64,000 nucleotides of DNA. Origin: Anaerobiospirillum sp. NML120449. Its GTDB lineage: Bacteria > Pseudomonadota > Gammaproteobacteria > Enterobacterales > Succinivibrionaceae. The notes beneath the pieces were generated by a model. It worked only from the letters and a program-made list of their open reading frames with translations. It searched no databases and had not been told where the DNA came from. Every line of letters begins with the position of its first letter. Position 1 is the stretch's first letter. Below, piece after piece: positions 47,454 through 56,535 of the stretch. The stretch spans positions 1 through 64,000 of the forward strand of contig NZ_JALKIL010000002.1 of the NCBI RefSeq assembly GCF_023051105.1, written 5' to 3'. The position numbers and the translations under genes are program-made.

Positions 47454-48179
47454 ATGAGTCTCCTTCAAGCCAATCACCTCAAAAAAACCTACAAGGACCG
47501 TGTGGTGGTCAATGATGTAAGTCTGAGCATCGAAAGTGGCAGTGTTGTCGGTCTTCTTGGACCAAATGGCGCCGGTAAAACCACTTCTTTCTACATCATT
47601 GTGGGCATTATCTCTACAGAAAACGGCAATGTGACCATCGATGACGTCGATATCACTCACATGCCCATGCACAAAAGAGCCCAGGCAGGTCTTGGTTACC
47701 TGCCGCAGGAAAACTCCATTTTTCGCAAACTTACCGTTGAGGAGAATCTCCTCAGTGTAATGGAGCTGCAGAAAAAGCAGAGTCGTCTTGAAATGCAAAA
47801 GCGCGTAGACGAGCTGCTTGAAGAATTCCATATCGAGCATATCCGCAAGAGCTCAGGTATGGCCCTGTCAGGCGGCGAGCGCCGCCGCGTGGAAATTGCC
47901 CGCGCCCTGGCAGCCAACCCGAAATTCGTCCTGCTGGACGAGCCTTTTGCAGGTGTTGACCCGATATCAATTTCCGACATCAAAGATATTATCAAGCACC
48001 TGAGAGACCGTGGCATTGGCGTGCTCATCACAGACCACAATGTCCGCGAGACTTTAGACGTATGTGCCAAAGCTTATATAGTGAACGCTGGAGAAATTAT
48101 TGCCCAGGGTACGGCACAGGAAGTACTGAACAACAAGAAAGTTCAGGAAGTCTACTTGGGTAAGAACTTCTCTTTATAG
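47454..48179 (+). CDS. lptB: LPS export ATPase LptB
   Basis: ATPase of the LptB2FG extractor. The 241-residue product has Walker [11 protein letters not shown]-loop [19 protein letters not shown], signature [16 protein letters not shown], Walker [16 protein letters not shown] and the switch histidine in [17 protein letters not shown] lies before the ATG. rpoN starts 10 bp downstream. Confidence 0.98.
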   Translation: MSLLQANHLKKTYKDRVVVNDVSLSIESGSVVGLLGPNGAGKTTSFYIIVGIISTENGNVTIDDVDITHMPMHKRAQAGLGYLPQENSIFRKLTVEENLLSVMELQKKQSRLEMQKRVDELLEEFHIEHIRKSSGMALSGGERRRVEIARALAANPKFVLLDEPFAGVDPISISDIKDIIKHLRDRGIGVLITDHNVRETLDVCAKAYIVNAGEIIAQGTAQEVLNNKKVQEVYLGKNFSL

Positions 48180-48189
48180 GATCAGAACC

Positions 48190-49947
48190 ATGGCCGGTTT
48201 GAGAAACTCGCTCCAGTTAAGAGCAATCCAGACCCATACTTTAACCATGACACCGCAGCTGCAGCAGGCTATCCGTCTTCTGCAGTTATCAACTCTTGAT
48301 CTGCGTCAGGAGATTCAGCAGACCGTTGAAACCAATCCCCTTCTGGAGATTGATGAGTCCATTGCCAATGCCAACCTGGAGTCTCTTGATGCCATGGCTG
48401 AGCGTGAGCGCATGGAGAACGACAGTGAGGTCTATGACCCGTTCAACGACGATGCCTCCTTCCAGGGTGCTGATATCGACATGGCCGGCTATGACGGTAA
48501 GAGCGAAATTGCCTCGGTAAATGAGCTTATGGGCAGCGACAGCACCATGCGTGGCAGCAGCAGCATCGAGTACGCTCCTGATCACGATGGTGGCGGCGAT
48601 TTTGATGACTTCTCATCTGCTGACCATAATATGGCAGCTGATCTGGCAGCTATGGGCGATTACAGCCAGGTAACTGATACCGGTGGCGGTGACCTGCCGG
48701 ACAAACTGGCCATGCCTGAGATCGATCCGGGCAGCACCTCCACTCAGGAGAATCTTGATAATCTGAGCCGTGAGGACAATTACAGCGCCCGCACCCGCAG
48801 CAAGGGTGCCGTAATGGACGATGACGGTGCCTACGAGGGTGAAACTCAGATCAATCTGCACGATCACCTGACCTGGCAGCTCGACTGCTCTCCGCTTAAG
48901 GGCCGTGACCGCTATATTGCTGAAGTTATCATTGACGGTATTGATGACTCAGGCTATCTGACTGAAAGCCTTGATGATCTGCTCGCTCTTATCAATGTCA
49001 CCTGGCCAGAGGCCACCATTGATGACGTCAATATCGTCCTCAAGCTCATTCAGAACTACGACCCTCTGGGTGTAGGCGCCCGCTCCGTACAGGAGTGTCT
49101 GCTCATTCAGCTCAAGGATCTGATGACCCGTGATCATAGCGAAGAGGTACGCATGGCCAATGAAGTGGTCTCCAAGTACCTTGATCTTCTGTCCAACCAC
49201 GATTACCGCTCCCTGTGCTCCAAGCTGGGCGTCAAGGAAGATGTCTTAAAGAAGGTCAATGACGTCATTGTGTCCCTGACTCCACGCCCGGGACGCACCG
49301 CCATCAGAGAAAAGGCTGATTACATCGTGCCTGATGTGCTGGTAGTAAAGGACAAGGACGGAGATTACGACGTTATTCTCAACCCTGATGCTCTGCCACG
49401 TGTGCGCCTTAACGAGCAGTACCGCTCCCTTGCCTGCTATGCCCGCAATGAGCGCGAAAAGGAGTTCTTCAAGTCCAATCTGCAGGAGGCCAACTGGTTC
49501 ATCCAGAGTATGGCCAAGCGTAATGACACTCTGCTCAAGGTAGCCCGCTGTATTGTTGACCATCAGAAGGCTTTCCTTGATTATGGTGAACACCGTATGG
49601 AGCCGCTGGTGCTCAATGATATTGCCCAGGAAATCTCCATGCACGAGTCCACCATTTCCCGTGTGACTACAGAGAAATATCTGTACACCATGCGTGGTAC
49701 TTTCGAGCTCAAGTACTTCTTCTCCAGCCACGTAAGCACTGAAAGCGGCGGTACCGCCTCCTCAACTGCTATCCGTGCCGAGATCAAGTCCCTTGTCAGC
49801 AGTGAAAATCCGCGCCGTCCATACTCGGACAACCAGATTGCAAGCCTGCTCAAGGAAAAAGGATTCTGCGTAGCCCGCCGTACCATTGCCAAATACCGTG
49901 AGGCCCTGGGTATTGGCTCATCCTCACAGCGCAAGCGTCTGGTATAA
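48190..49947 (+). CDS. rpoN: RNA polymerase sigma-54 factor RpoN with enlarged acidic region
   Basis: Alternative sigma factor for -24/-12 promoters that needs AAA+ activators. Region I is intact (LTMTPQLQQAIRLLQLSTLD). Region II is expanded into about 150 Asp/Gly/Ser-rich residues (about 60-215), so the protein has 585 residues against 477 in E. coli. The core-binding domain (LTWQLDCSP, IDGIDDSGYL, DPLGVGARSVQECLLIQL) and the DNA-binding domain (IAQEISMHESTISRVTTEKY, FFSSHVSTESGG) follow. The RpoN box ARRTIAKYRE lies near residue 563. It follows lptB at 10 bp, a conserved arrangement. Confidence 0.97.
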   Translation: MAGLRNSLQLRAIQTHTLTMTPQLQQAIRLLQLSTLDLRQEIQQTVETNPLLEIDESIANANLESLDAMAERERMENDSEVYDPFNDDASFQGADIDMAGYDGKSEIASVNELMGSDSTMRGSSSIEYAPDHDGGGDFDDFSSADHNMAADLAAMGDYSQVTDTGGGDLPDKLAMPEIDPGSTSTQENLDNLSREDNYSARTRSKGAVMDDDGAYEGETQINLHDHLTWQLDCSPLKGRDRYIAEVIIDGIDDSGYLTESLDDLLALINVTWPEATIDDVNIVLKLIQNYDPLGVGARSVQECLLIQLKDLMTRDHSEEVRMANEVVSKYLDLLSNHDYRSLCSKLGVKEDVLKKVNDVIVSLTPRPGRTAIREKADYIVPDVLVVKDKDGDYDVILNPDALPRVRLNEQYRSLACYARNEREKEFFKSNLQEANWFIQSMAKRNDTLLKVARCIVDHQKAFLDYGEHRMEPLVLNDIAQEISMHESTISRVTTEKYLYTMRGTFELKYFFSSHVSTESGGTASSTAIRAEIKSLVSSENPRRPYSDNQIASLLKEKGFCVARRTIAKYREALGIGSSSQRKRLV

Positions 49948-49965
49948 ATCCCGACCTGCCACCCT

Positions 49966-50000
49966 AAAACAAAGAGCGCCTTTATGGCGCTCTTTGTTTT
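49966..50000 (+). terminator. Terminator after rpoN
   Basis: aaaacaaagagcgcc pairs with ggcgctctttgtttt around tttat. It separates rpoN from hpf. Confidence 0.92.
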
Positions 50001-50709
50001 TGGTGGCTGCCTGATCCGGCTGCCACCCCGTGTACCAGCTTTGCCCGCTGCGCTCATACTCAGGCTAAGGCTATGGGTACATGCTATGACCAATGAACCT
50101 GCTCTGCCCTATGGGCACCTGCCCCCTATGCAGACTGCTGTGCCTGGCAGGCACCTGCTCTGACCGGACTGGTGCAGACTGCTCTGTTTTGGAGAGCATC
50201 ACTGTATTTGCAGGAAAACACGGGAGCGCACCTCCTGGTCTGAGCCTGTTATCACTGCTGGTATAACTGGCATATCAAAGGCACAGTTGAGGGCCAAAAG
50301 GCGCAGCTGCGGGCCTCGTCAAAAGTTTCAGGCAATTTGACCATATTGAGACATACATCAAATCTTGCGAACATATTTGTACACAAGGTGCATATTTTGG
50401 TTAATATGGACTTACAGGTTGCAATACACCCCCAGGGCACGACGAGCCCATTAGCCTGCGGTATCACCGTCGCTGACTATGATTTTTCAAACAGTTTTGC
50501 GACTACGGGAGAATACCAGGCAACCAACTGCCTTAAAGCTTCGCTTTGAGTGATAGTTTCCAGCAGTAGGAACCACTGTTACGGATAGTCCTTTTTCATA
50601 CTGCACCCAACCATATCTTCTCTGGACTATTTAATGCTCAGGCATGATAACAGCGGTGGACGTCAGCCTCACTTTCGGTATCCAACAAGTTTGGATTAAG
50701 GATCAAAAT
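50001..50709. other. Spacer between rpoN and hpf
   Basis: About 700 bp without a supported gene; relatives have a short gap here. The first 200 bp has repeated gcacctgc and gactgctctg words. The rest is AT-rich and probably holds the hpf promoter. A small hairpin aaagcttcgcttt lies at about 50534-50546. Confidence 0.5.
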
Positions 50710-50991
50710 ATGCAGATTAACATCCAAGGTGTAGGACTCAAGGTCACAGACGCTCTTCATGAATATGTCACCGACAAATTCAACAAGCTCGAGCGCAAGG
50801 GCGATGTTATCACTTCCATCTCTGTTACCTTAACTGTAGAGAAGCTCTTACAGATTGCAAAAGCCGATCTCAGTGTAGCTGGTGGCACACTTCACGCCGA
50901 AGCAGAAGATGAGAGCATGTATGCAGCCATCGATGCCTTAATTGACAAGGTTGATCGTCAGCTTGTCAAGTATAAGGAAAAGCACGAATAA
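50710..50991 (+). CDS. hpf: Ribosome hibernation promoting factor
   Basis: Short HPF that helps form inactive 100S ribosomes in stationary phase. The ATG at 50710 has AAGGA 7 bases upstream and gives 93 residues (E. coli 95). The frame is open 22 codons further up. The S30AE pattern is clear: MQINIQGVGLKVTDALHEYV, KFNKLERKGD, KADLSVAGGTLHAEAEDESM, AAIDALIDKVDRQL. It follows rpoN as in enterobacteria, but ptsN does not come next. Confidence 0.95.
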   Translation: MQINIQGVGLKVTDALHEYVTDKFNKLERKGDVITSISVTLTVEKLLQIAKADLSVAGGTLHAEAEDESMYAAIDALIDKVDRQLVKYKEKHE

Positions 50992-51732
50992 ACACAGTTC
51001 CGGCTCAGAGTAATGGCTGAAGCGGCACCGTCCCGGACATTAGGAAAACGGGGCATACCGCCACCACCTGAAGCGGACAGACAGTAACCCCTGCTGAGCA
51101 CCCCGGGTACCGCGTACCAAAGACCCTCTCAGGGAAAGCAACCACTGTTATTCACCAGGGCCCCGTAAGGACCAGCTTTCAGGACGGTCTCAGATACTCC
51201 CGTTACCGATGTCTGCGGTGATGAGACTGACCACAGTTTCCCAGCCGGGAAATCCGGGAACTATCCCGGACCAGCAAAAAGTCATCCTTATACACAGCAG
51301 GAGGCCCCGCCTCCTGATATTCGAGGAAAGAACCCGCCGCAGGCGGGTTTTTTCGTTTCTGCCCACCATCTAAAACTCAGGTCCCTCCCGCGCCGACAGC
51401 CCAGCCCGCGCCTGTGCCTGAGCCAGAGCTCCTCCGCCAGCATGCACTGCCCCTTCGAGCGGCGAGCGGCGACTGCCATAATACTCATAGCCTGCCTGGC
51501 TCGCACAGCCCCGTCACATCAGCTGCCCCATTTTTACGCCTGCACAGTCCGTTACCTGATGCGTAAGGGGGCATCCATGCCCACGAATAAAGCGTCATTG
51601 AAAGGTATGATAAGCGCTATGGATTATTGTCCATTTTGCTGTTAGTCTAGGCATCCTGAAAACAGGTACCTGCCGTATTTTCTGCGGATTTTCAAACTAT
51701 GCTTCATAAGGGCTGCCGCCCGAGAGGTCATC
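50992..51732. other. Spacer between hpf and the first MFS gene, with structured segment
   Basis: About 740 bp with no protein gene. The stretch from about 51150 to 51355 has several inverted repeats (ccggga...tcccgg; caggagg-ccccg-cctcctg at 51298-51316) and ends in a good terminator at 51331. It could be a long hpf 3' UTR or a small RNA. Confidence 0.5.
51331..51353 (+). terminator. Rho-independent terminator
   Basis: aacccgcc pairs with ggcgggtt around gca and is followed by tttt. A second perfect hairpin lies 15 bp upstream. It is 340 bp after hpf, so it may end the hpf transcript or an unrecognised small RNA. Confidence 0.85.
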
Positions 51733-52905
51733 ATGAGTCAGACAGCTCGTCTTTTGCTGATTATTGGACTGTTCTGGTTTACCCAATACGTATATGTGCC
51801 TTATACCACCCCTTTCCTGCTGGCACAGAAGATAAGCGCTGATTTTGTAGGTCTGGTGGTAGGCTTTTATGGTGCCGTTCCTTTCTTTACCCGCATCTTT
51901 GTAGGCATATTCTCTGACAGAATAGGCGTCTACAAGCCCATGATTATTACCGGCTGCGCCTCAGCAGCTCTGGCGTCTATGATCCGTCTGTACATGCCTA
52001 CAGGCGAGGGCTTCCTCATTGCCAATATCATTTCCGGTTTCTCATCTTCCATGTGGATGTGCTTTATCCTCTTCCATACCAAGATGCTGACCTCGGAAAA
52101 TCTCCAGCGCGGCATGGGTTATGTGCTGGCTGCCTGTAACAGCGGTATTTTGCTGGGCTTTCTGGCCTCAGCCGCCCTTTATCAGGACTATGGCATGTTC
52201 CTCATGTGCCTGCTCTCCGTATGCGGCGGCACTGCAGCTACTGTCCTTGCCCTTACCCTGAAAGAGCATCATGACACTTCCATCAGCGTACCAAGGATAA
52301 GCGATCTGCTTCATGTAGCATGGAACAGAAGACTGTGGTTCTTTTCCGTCATAGGCATGATCCAGCAGGGCATTCTGATGGGCACGGCCATGTCCTTTTC
52401 CAATGAGGTGGCTCACTCTCTGGGAGCCTCAGCCTGGCAGATAGGCATTATGACCATGACCATGACGGCAAGCTACACAGCCTCATGCTTTATGTCCTCA
52501 ACCCACTTTGCCATCAGAATCGGACCTGGCATACTCATGACCGCCTCCCAGCTTTGTATGGCGCTGTACTGCGTGCTGATGGTATCGCTTGATAATGTCT
52601 ATGCCCTCATCCCTGTCCAGCTGCTGCTGGGCACTACAGGCGGCTTTGTGTTCTCCTGGTGTTCATCTGAGGCCTTAAGCCAGATTGAAAGCTACCGACG
52701 CTCCACAGCCCTTGGTATCTTCCAGTCCATGTTTGCCATTGGCATGACAGGCGTACCTATTGTGGCCGGCTACCTCTTTGCCAAAACATCCTCACTTGAT
52801 ACGGCCTTCTTCTTCCAGTCTGTCCTGGCCGTAGGCGGTGCCATTGCCACAGCTGTCTACTACATGCGCCGCCGCCACCTGCGCCGCAAAGGGGCCGCCG
52901 TCTGA
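51733..52905 (+). CDS. MFS transporter (paralogue 1)
   Basis: Inner-membrane protein of 390 residues with about 12 hydrophobic segments. The segment GIFSDRIGVYKPMII between helices 2 and 3 fits the major facilitator motif G-x-x-x-D-R-x-G. It opens with LLLIIGLFWFTQYVYVPYTT, closely matched by the next MFS gene. The substrate cannot be told. Similarity is to generic drug or sugar efflux-type MFS proteins. AGAGG lies before the ATG. It lies between hpf and the tRNA genes, where relatives have ptsN. Confidence 0.85.
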   Translation: MSQTARLLLIIGLFWFTQYVYVPYTTPFLLAQKISADFVGLVVGFYGAVPFFTRIFVGIFSDRIGVYKPMIITGCASAALASMIRLYMPTGEGFLIANIISGFSSSMWMCFILFHTKMLTSENLQRGMGYVLAACNSGILLGFLASAALYQDYGMFLMCLLSVCGGTAATVLALTLKEHHDTSISVPRISDLLHVAWNRRLWFFSVIGMIQQGILMGTAMSFSNEVAHSLGASAWQIGIMTMTMTASYTASCFMSSTHFAIRIGPGILMTASQLCMALYCVLMVSLDNVYALIPVQLLLGTTGGFVFSWCSSEALSQIESYRRSTALGIFQSMFAIGMTGVPIVAGYLFAKTSSLDTAFFFQSVLAVGGAIATAVYYMRRRHLRRKGAAV

Positions 52906-53250
52906 CAGACGCCGGTGCCAGCTCACCACAGGCATCAGCCACGCCTGCGCCTGCGCACCCTGTCGTCAGCCTCACCAGCTCACTGCAGCGTCAGCCGCAC
53001 TTGAGCCCCTGTCATCAGCTGCGCCTGCACCAGGGCGTGCTGCTGCCTGGCCTGTTACTGTCAGTAACAGGCCGGAGCACCGTCACGTTTACATCCTCCC
53101 TTATGGCATGCGGCCCTGAGCCCGGCCTGACCATTGTGGCTATTGCCGGCAAGGGATCCTGGTGCTCCCATGCCTTCCATGCCGCCCTCTGATGCTCACT
53201 GTCATCCTCTGAGCCTGCTGCGGATACTGTCCTCTGATCTGGGAGTTCCA
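52906..53250. other. Spacer between the two MFS genes
   Basis: 345 bp without a gene. It contains the perfect palindrome at 53049-53073. Confidence 0.6.
53049..53073. repeat. Perfect 25-bp palindrome between MFS paralogues
   Basis: ggcctgttactg and its complement cagtaacaggcc flank a single t. It is a candidate operator or mRNA hairpin. No T run follows. Confidence 0.85.
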
Positions 53251-54468
53251 ATGAGTCAGAACACCAAATTGCTGATAATCATCGCCCTGTTCTGGTTTGC
53301 CCAGTACATTTATGTGCCTAATACCGCACCATATCTGCTGGCCCAGAAAGTAACTGCCGATTTCGTAGGCATTATTGTGGGTATCTACGGCGGCGTGCAG
53401 ATGAGTCTGCGCTTTCCTATGGGCATGCTGGCTGACTGGCTGGGCCGTCACAAGCTTATTATTGTGGCCGGCTGCGCCTTCTCTGGCAGCGCCTCTCTGG
53501 TTCGTATTATGGAAAGCACCGGCAATGGCTTTCTTATTGCCAATGTACTCTCGGGCGTGGCTTCATCGCTATGGGTCAGCTTTATGCTTCTGAGCACCAA
53601 ATACGTCAGCCCTGAGCGCATGCAGACTCAGATAGGATATCTCTTTGCAGCCAATAACTTTGGCATCATGCTGGCCTTTATTACCTCAGCTGTGGCTTTT
53701 GAAAGCATGGGCATGGATTTTTTGTGCTGGTGCTCGGCCATTTCCGGCGGTCTTGGTGTACTGCTCTCCCTTACTCTAAAGGAAGATGATCCTGCCTGTG
53801 CTCACCTTAAGAAGCCTGATGAACAGAAGGTACGCCCACCGGTAAAAGACCTGCTGATGGTGGCAGCACGCAAGCGCATCTGGTTCTTTGCCTTTCTGGC
53901 CTCCATTCAGCAGGGCGTAACCATGACCACCATCATGTCTTTTTCCAATGAGGCAGCCCTGCGTATTGGCGGTACCTCCTATGAAATGGGCGTTATGACC
54001 ATTGTCTTTATTCTTATGAATGTGGTCTCAAGCTACTACTCAGGCAAACCTCCCTTTACCCGTATCTCTCAGGGTTTCATGGTAAGTTCGGCTCTGGCTC
54101 TGCTGGGACTTTACTGCTTCCTGTCCGTGATAGTGACCCACATTTACCTGCTCATCATCATTCAGGTCTTTTTGGGCTGGAGCTTTGGCTTTGTGTTCTC
54201 CATAGCCACCAGCGAGGCCATTGTCGGTGTAGAGCAGTATCGCCGATCCTCGGCCATAGGCCTGTTCCAGGCTCTGTTTGCAGCGGGCATGACCGCTATC
54301 CCTGTCATTGCCGGACGCATTATCGAACTTGATGGCGGAGACCTCAAAAACGCTTTCTTCTTCCAGGGCTGGCTGTGTCTGGTCGGTTTTATCGCCACCG
54401 TTATTTTCTACTGGTACCAGCGCCGCAGCCACTTCAAAGAGGCCCAAAGCTCAGACACAGCATCCTGA
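53251..54468 (+). CDS. MFS transporter (paralogue 2)
   Basis: The 405-residue paralogue of the preceding gene shares the N-terminal pattern LIIIALFWFAQYIYVPNTAP. The MFS motif is well kept (GMLADWLGRHKLIIVAG). The region EAIVGVEQYRRSSAIGLFQA parallels EALSQIESYRRSTALGIFQS in paralogue 1. The ATG at 53251 has GGGAG 5 bases upstream; the frame is open 39 codons further up. The pair arose by tandem duplication. Substrate unknown. Confidence 0.87.
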   Translation: MSQNTKLLIIIALFWFAQYIYVPNTAPYLLAQKVTADFVGIIVGIYGGVQMSLRFPMGMLADWLGRHKLIIVAGCAFSGSASLVRIMESTGNGFLIANVLSGVASSLWVSFMLLSTKYVSPERMQTQIGYLFAANNFGIMLAFITSAVAFESMGMDFLCWCSAISGGLGVLLSLTLKEDDPACAHLKKPDEQKVRPPVKDLLMVAARKRIWFFAFLASIQQGVTMTTIMSFSNEAALRIGGTSYEMGVMTIVFILMNVVSSYYSGKPPFTRISQGFMVSSALALLGLYCFLSVIVTHIYLLIIIQVFLGWSFGFVFSIATSEAIVGVEQYRRSSAIGLFQALFAAGMTAIPVIAGRIIELDGGDLKNAFFFQGWLCLVGFIATVIFYWYQRRSHFKEAQSSDTAS

Positions 54469-54779
54469 TGCCAGGCCAGCCATCATCTGCCCCGGCGCAG
54501 CTGGCCGGGACAGCAGGCCTTGCCAGACCTGGCTGCCGCCATACGCAGCGGTCGGCACAGGCAGCGGTCGCCACGCGCAGCGGCCGGCCATAAGGCCGGA
54601 TTCAGCACGTGAGCACGGGGAGCCTGGGCTTAGTGTAAAGACAATGGGCACAATAAGGCATATCCCGGACTTGCGGGCAGAAAGACTTTGATGGGGAAAG
54701 GGAGTGCAAAGCAGGTGGCTTATGGGTAGGATGGGGATGGCCTCATGATGGGGCCTGTTTTATTTTTGCAGGGCGCAAA
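54469..54779. other. Spacer between MFS 2 and the tRNA-Asn pair
   Basis: No gene is seen. It has gc-rich repeats of gcagcggtcgg and cgcagcggccgg type near 54546-54590 and no clear terminator for the MFS gene. Confidence 0.5.
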
Positions 54780-54808
54780 AACAAAAAAATCAGCTCGAGG
54801 CTGATTAT
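54780..54808 (-). terminator. Terminator after the tRNA-Asn genes
   Basis: On the minus strand aatcagc pairs with gctgatt around ctcga and is followed by tttttgttttt. It lies 16 bp past the 3' end of the downstream tRNA. Confidence 0.88.
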
Positions 54809-54823
54809 CAGATGGGGTTATTT

Positions 54824-54899
54824 TGGCTCCTCCTACTGGACTTGAACCAGCGACATACGGATTAACAGTCCGCCGTTCTACCGACTGAACTAAGGAGGA
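54824..54899 (-). tRNA. tRNA-Asn (GTT)
   Basis: 76 nt with encoded CCA. The acceptor stem tcctcct pairs with aggagga, discriminator g. The D arm has agttcagtcggtagaac, and the anticodon loop is ctgttaa with anticodon GTT. The T arm is ctggttcaagtccag. It is identical to the second copy at 54929-55004, apart from position. Confidence 0.97.
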
Positions 54900-54928
54900 A
54901 CTCCAAAATAAAAAGTGCTTTGTTTGTT

Positions 54929-55004
54929 TGGCTCCTCCTACTGGACTTGAACCAGCGACATACGGATTAACAGTCCGCCGTTCTACCGACTGAACTAAGG
55001 AGGA
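54929..55004 (-). tRNA. tRNA-Asn (GTT), second identical copy
   Basis: Same 76-nt sequence as 54824-54899, 29 bp upstream in the direction of transcription. The two are probably cotranscribed. Their short flanks differ, so the duplicated unit is little more than the tRNA itself. Confidence 0.97.
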
Positions 55005-55219
55005 ACTTCATCAAACAAATTGCCTGCAAACACCTTAGTGCCTGAAAGCGATGCACATTTTACAGTCGACTCCCCATGCTGTCAACACTAAAATCCAATT
55101 TTTTTTAATTTTTGGTTAAATCCATGCTCAAAGCCCGTAACTGCGCGCTTTTTGCCCATATGCATTGCGCTCATCCGGTGGCAGAGATCCTGAAAGCGCT
55201 GGCAAAGGAAGCTGCGGTT

Positions 55220-55312
55220 CCGGGGCTGCCCATGCTATTCAGGGCAACAGCCCCCATGCAGTGGAGCCGGGGCTGCCCATGCTACTCAGGGCAACAGCCG
55301 CCATGCAGTGGA
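55220..55312. repeat. 47-bp tandem repeat, 2 copies, running into rapZ
   Basis: Copies beginning ccggggctgcccatgctatt start at 55220 and 55267, with three differences. The second copy contains the rapZ stop codon and encodes its last ~10 residues. Confidence 0.88.
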
Positions 55313-56229
55313 GCCTGACCGTCAAGGGAACAGCTGGCGTCATCATCAACTGTGTAGCTGCTGGTGATGTTCAGGGAGCGGTGGCGCACCTGTACGCTGA
55401 TGCCACGACTGTGGAAACGCTCAGCCAGCAGCTGGGCGATAAATACTGAGCGGTGGCAGCCACCGGTGCATCCTATGGAGACGGTAAGGTAGCTGCGGTT
55501 GCTCGACTCGATATCACGAAGCCATGAGGCAATAAGATTCTCTATCTGATCGGCATAGGCAGCCACTGAATCATAGCGGGCAAAGAAGTCTTTGACCGGC
55601 TGATCAAGGCCGGTGTAATTGCGCAGCTCCTTTTCCCAGTAAGGGTTAGGCAGGAAGCGGGCATCAAAAACGAAGTCAGCATCACGGGCAATGCCGTTTT
55701 TAAAGCCAAAGGATTCAAAGACCATGACCAGACGGCGCTGAGGGGATCCGGAAATGGCTGTTACCACCTCACGGGTTAAATCATGGACGGAAAGAGTTGA
55801 GGTATCGATGCGCAGATCAGCGTAGCCGCTTAAAGATGACAGACGGGTACGCTCGAGCACAATGGCTTCACTGAGGGAAAGTGAGTTTTTGGACAGAGGG
55901 TGCAGACGGCGGGTCTCAGAGTAGCGCTTGACCAGAACCTCATCGTCGGCATCGCAGTAAATTACTGTGGACTTGATGCCATGGTCTATCTTGATGGCGC
56001 CAATAATGTCATCCAGATAGCCGTCGTCCTCAGGGATATTGCGGATATCAATGGACACAGCCAGACGCGGGTAGCGATCAGGGGCTATGGCAGTAAGCTC
56101 CTTTAAAAAGACCACAGGAAGATTATCGATGCAGTAATAACCAAGGTCTTCAAGAGCCCTTAATGCCACAGTCTTTCCTGAGCCCGAACGGCCGGAAATA
56201 ATAACCAGTCTGACCTTTGTCCCCTTCAT
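55282..56229 (-). CDS. rapZ: RNase adapter protein RapZ
   Basis: RapZ binds GlmZ-type small RNAs and guides them to RNase E, so it controls glucosamine 6-phosphate synthesis for the cell envelope. The 315-residue product has Walker A SGRSGSGKT at residues 12-20, DLGYYCIDNLPVVFL, DIRNIPEDD, and the RNA-binding C-terminal domain FESFGFKNGIARDADFVFDA, RFLPNPYWEKELRNYTGLD, SIGCTGGCHRSVFIAQLLAE. The family ends about 30 residues earlier (E. coli 284). The extra tail (TVDDDASCSLDGQAPLHGG) reaches into a tandem repeat. GAGG lies 8 bases before the ATG. ptsN is upstream. Confidence 0.96.
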   Translation of the reverse strand: MKGTKVRLVIISGRSGSGKTVALRALEDLGYYCIDNLPVVFLKELTAIAPDRYPRLAVSIDIRNIPEDDGYLDDIIGAIKIDHGIKSTVIYCDADDEVLVKRYSETRRLHPLSKNSLSLSEAIVLERTRLSSLSGYADLRIDTSTLSVHDLTREVVTAISGSPQRRLVMVFESFGFKNGIARDADFVFDARFLPNPYWEKELRNYTGLDQPVKDFFARYDSVAAYADQIENLIASWLRDIESSNRSYLTVSIGCTGGCHRSVFIAQLLAERFHSRGISVQVRHRSLNITSSYTVDDDASCSLDGQAPLHGGCCPE

Positions 56230-56535
56230 AATCAGTACCTCATGTTTCTAACTGATATCTATTGTATGCGCGCCTGGTTAATTAGAGGTTATATGCCCCA
56301 CACTGTAAGTTAAAAAAGCGATCTGCCCCAAAATAGCCAGCCCTGCCTGCCCCACTGCAGCCCGCCCCACTGCAGCTCACCCAGGCAGTACCGGCCGGCA
56401 GGAAACAGCTGCACCGGCTTACCGATGGGCCATACCGGCCAGTATTTCCGCTGCGACCGCAGCCAGGGCAGCTGGAGCAGCTGCTGCAGCCACAGCTGTT
56501 GATGTGGCTGTAGCGGCGACTGTGCCAGCCTGGCG
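56230..56535. other. Spacer between ptsN and rapZ
   Basis: 306 bp, non-coding, with gccccactgcagc words repeated near 56349-56380 and a gcagctg-rich patch. No terminator is seen, so ptsN and rapZ may still be cotranscribed. Confidence 0.5.
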
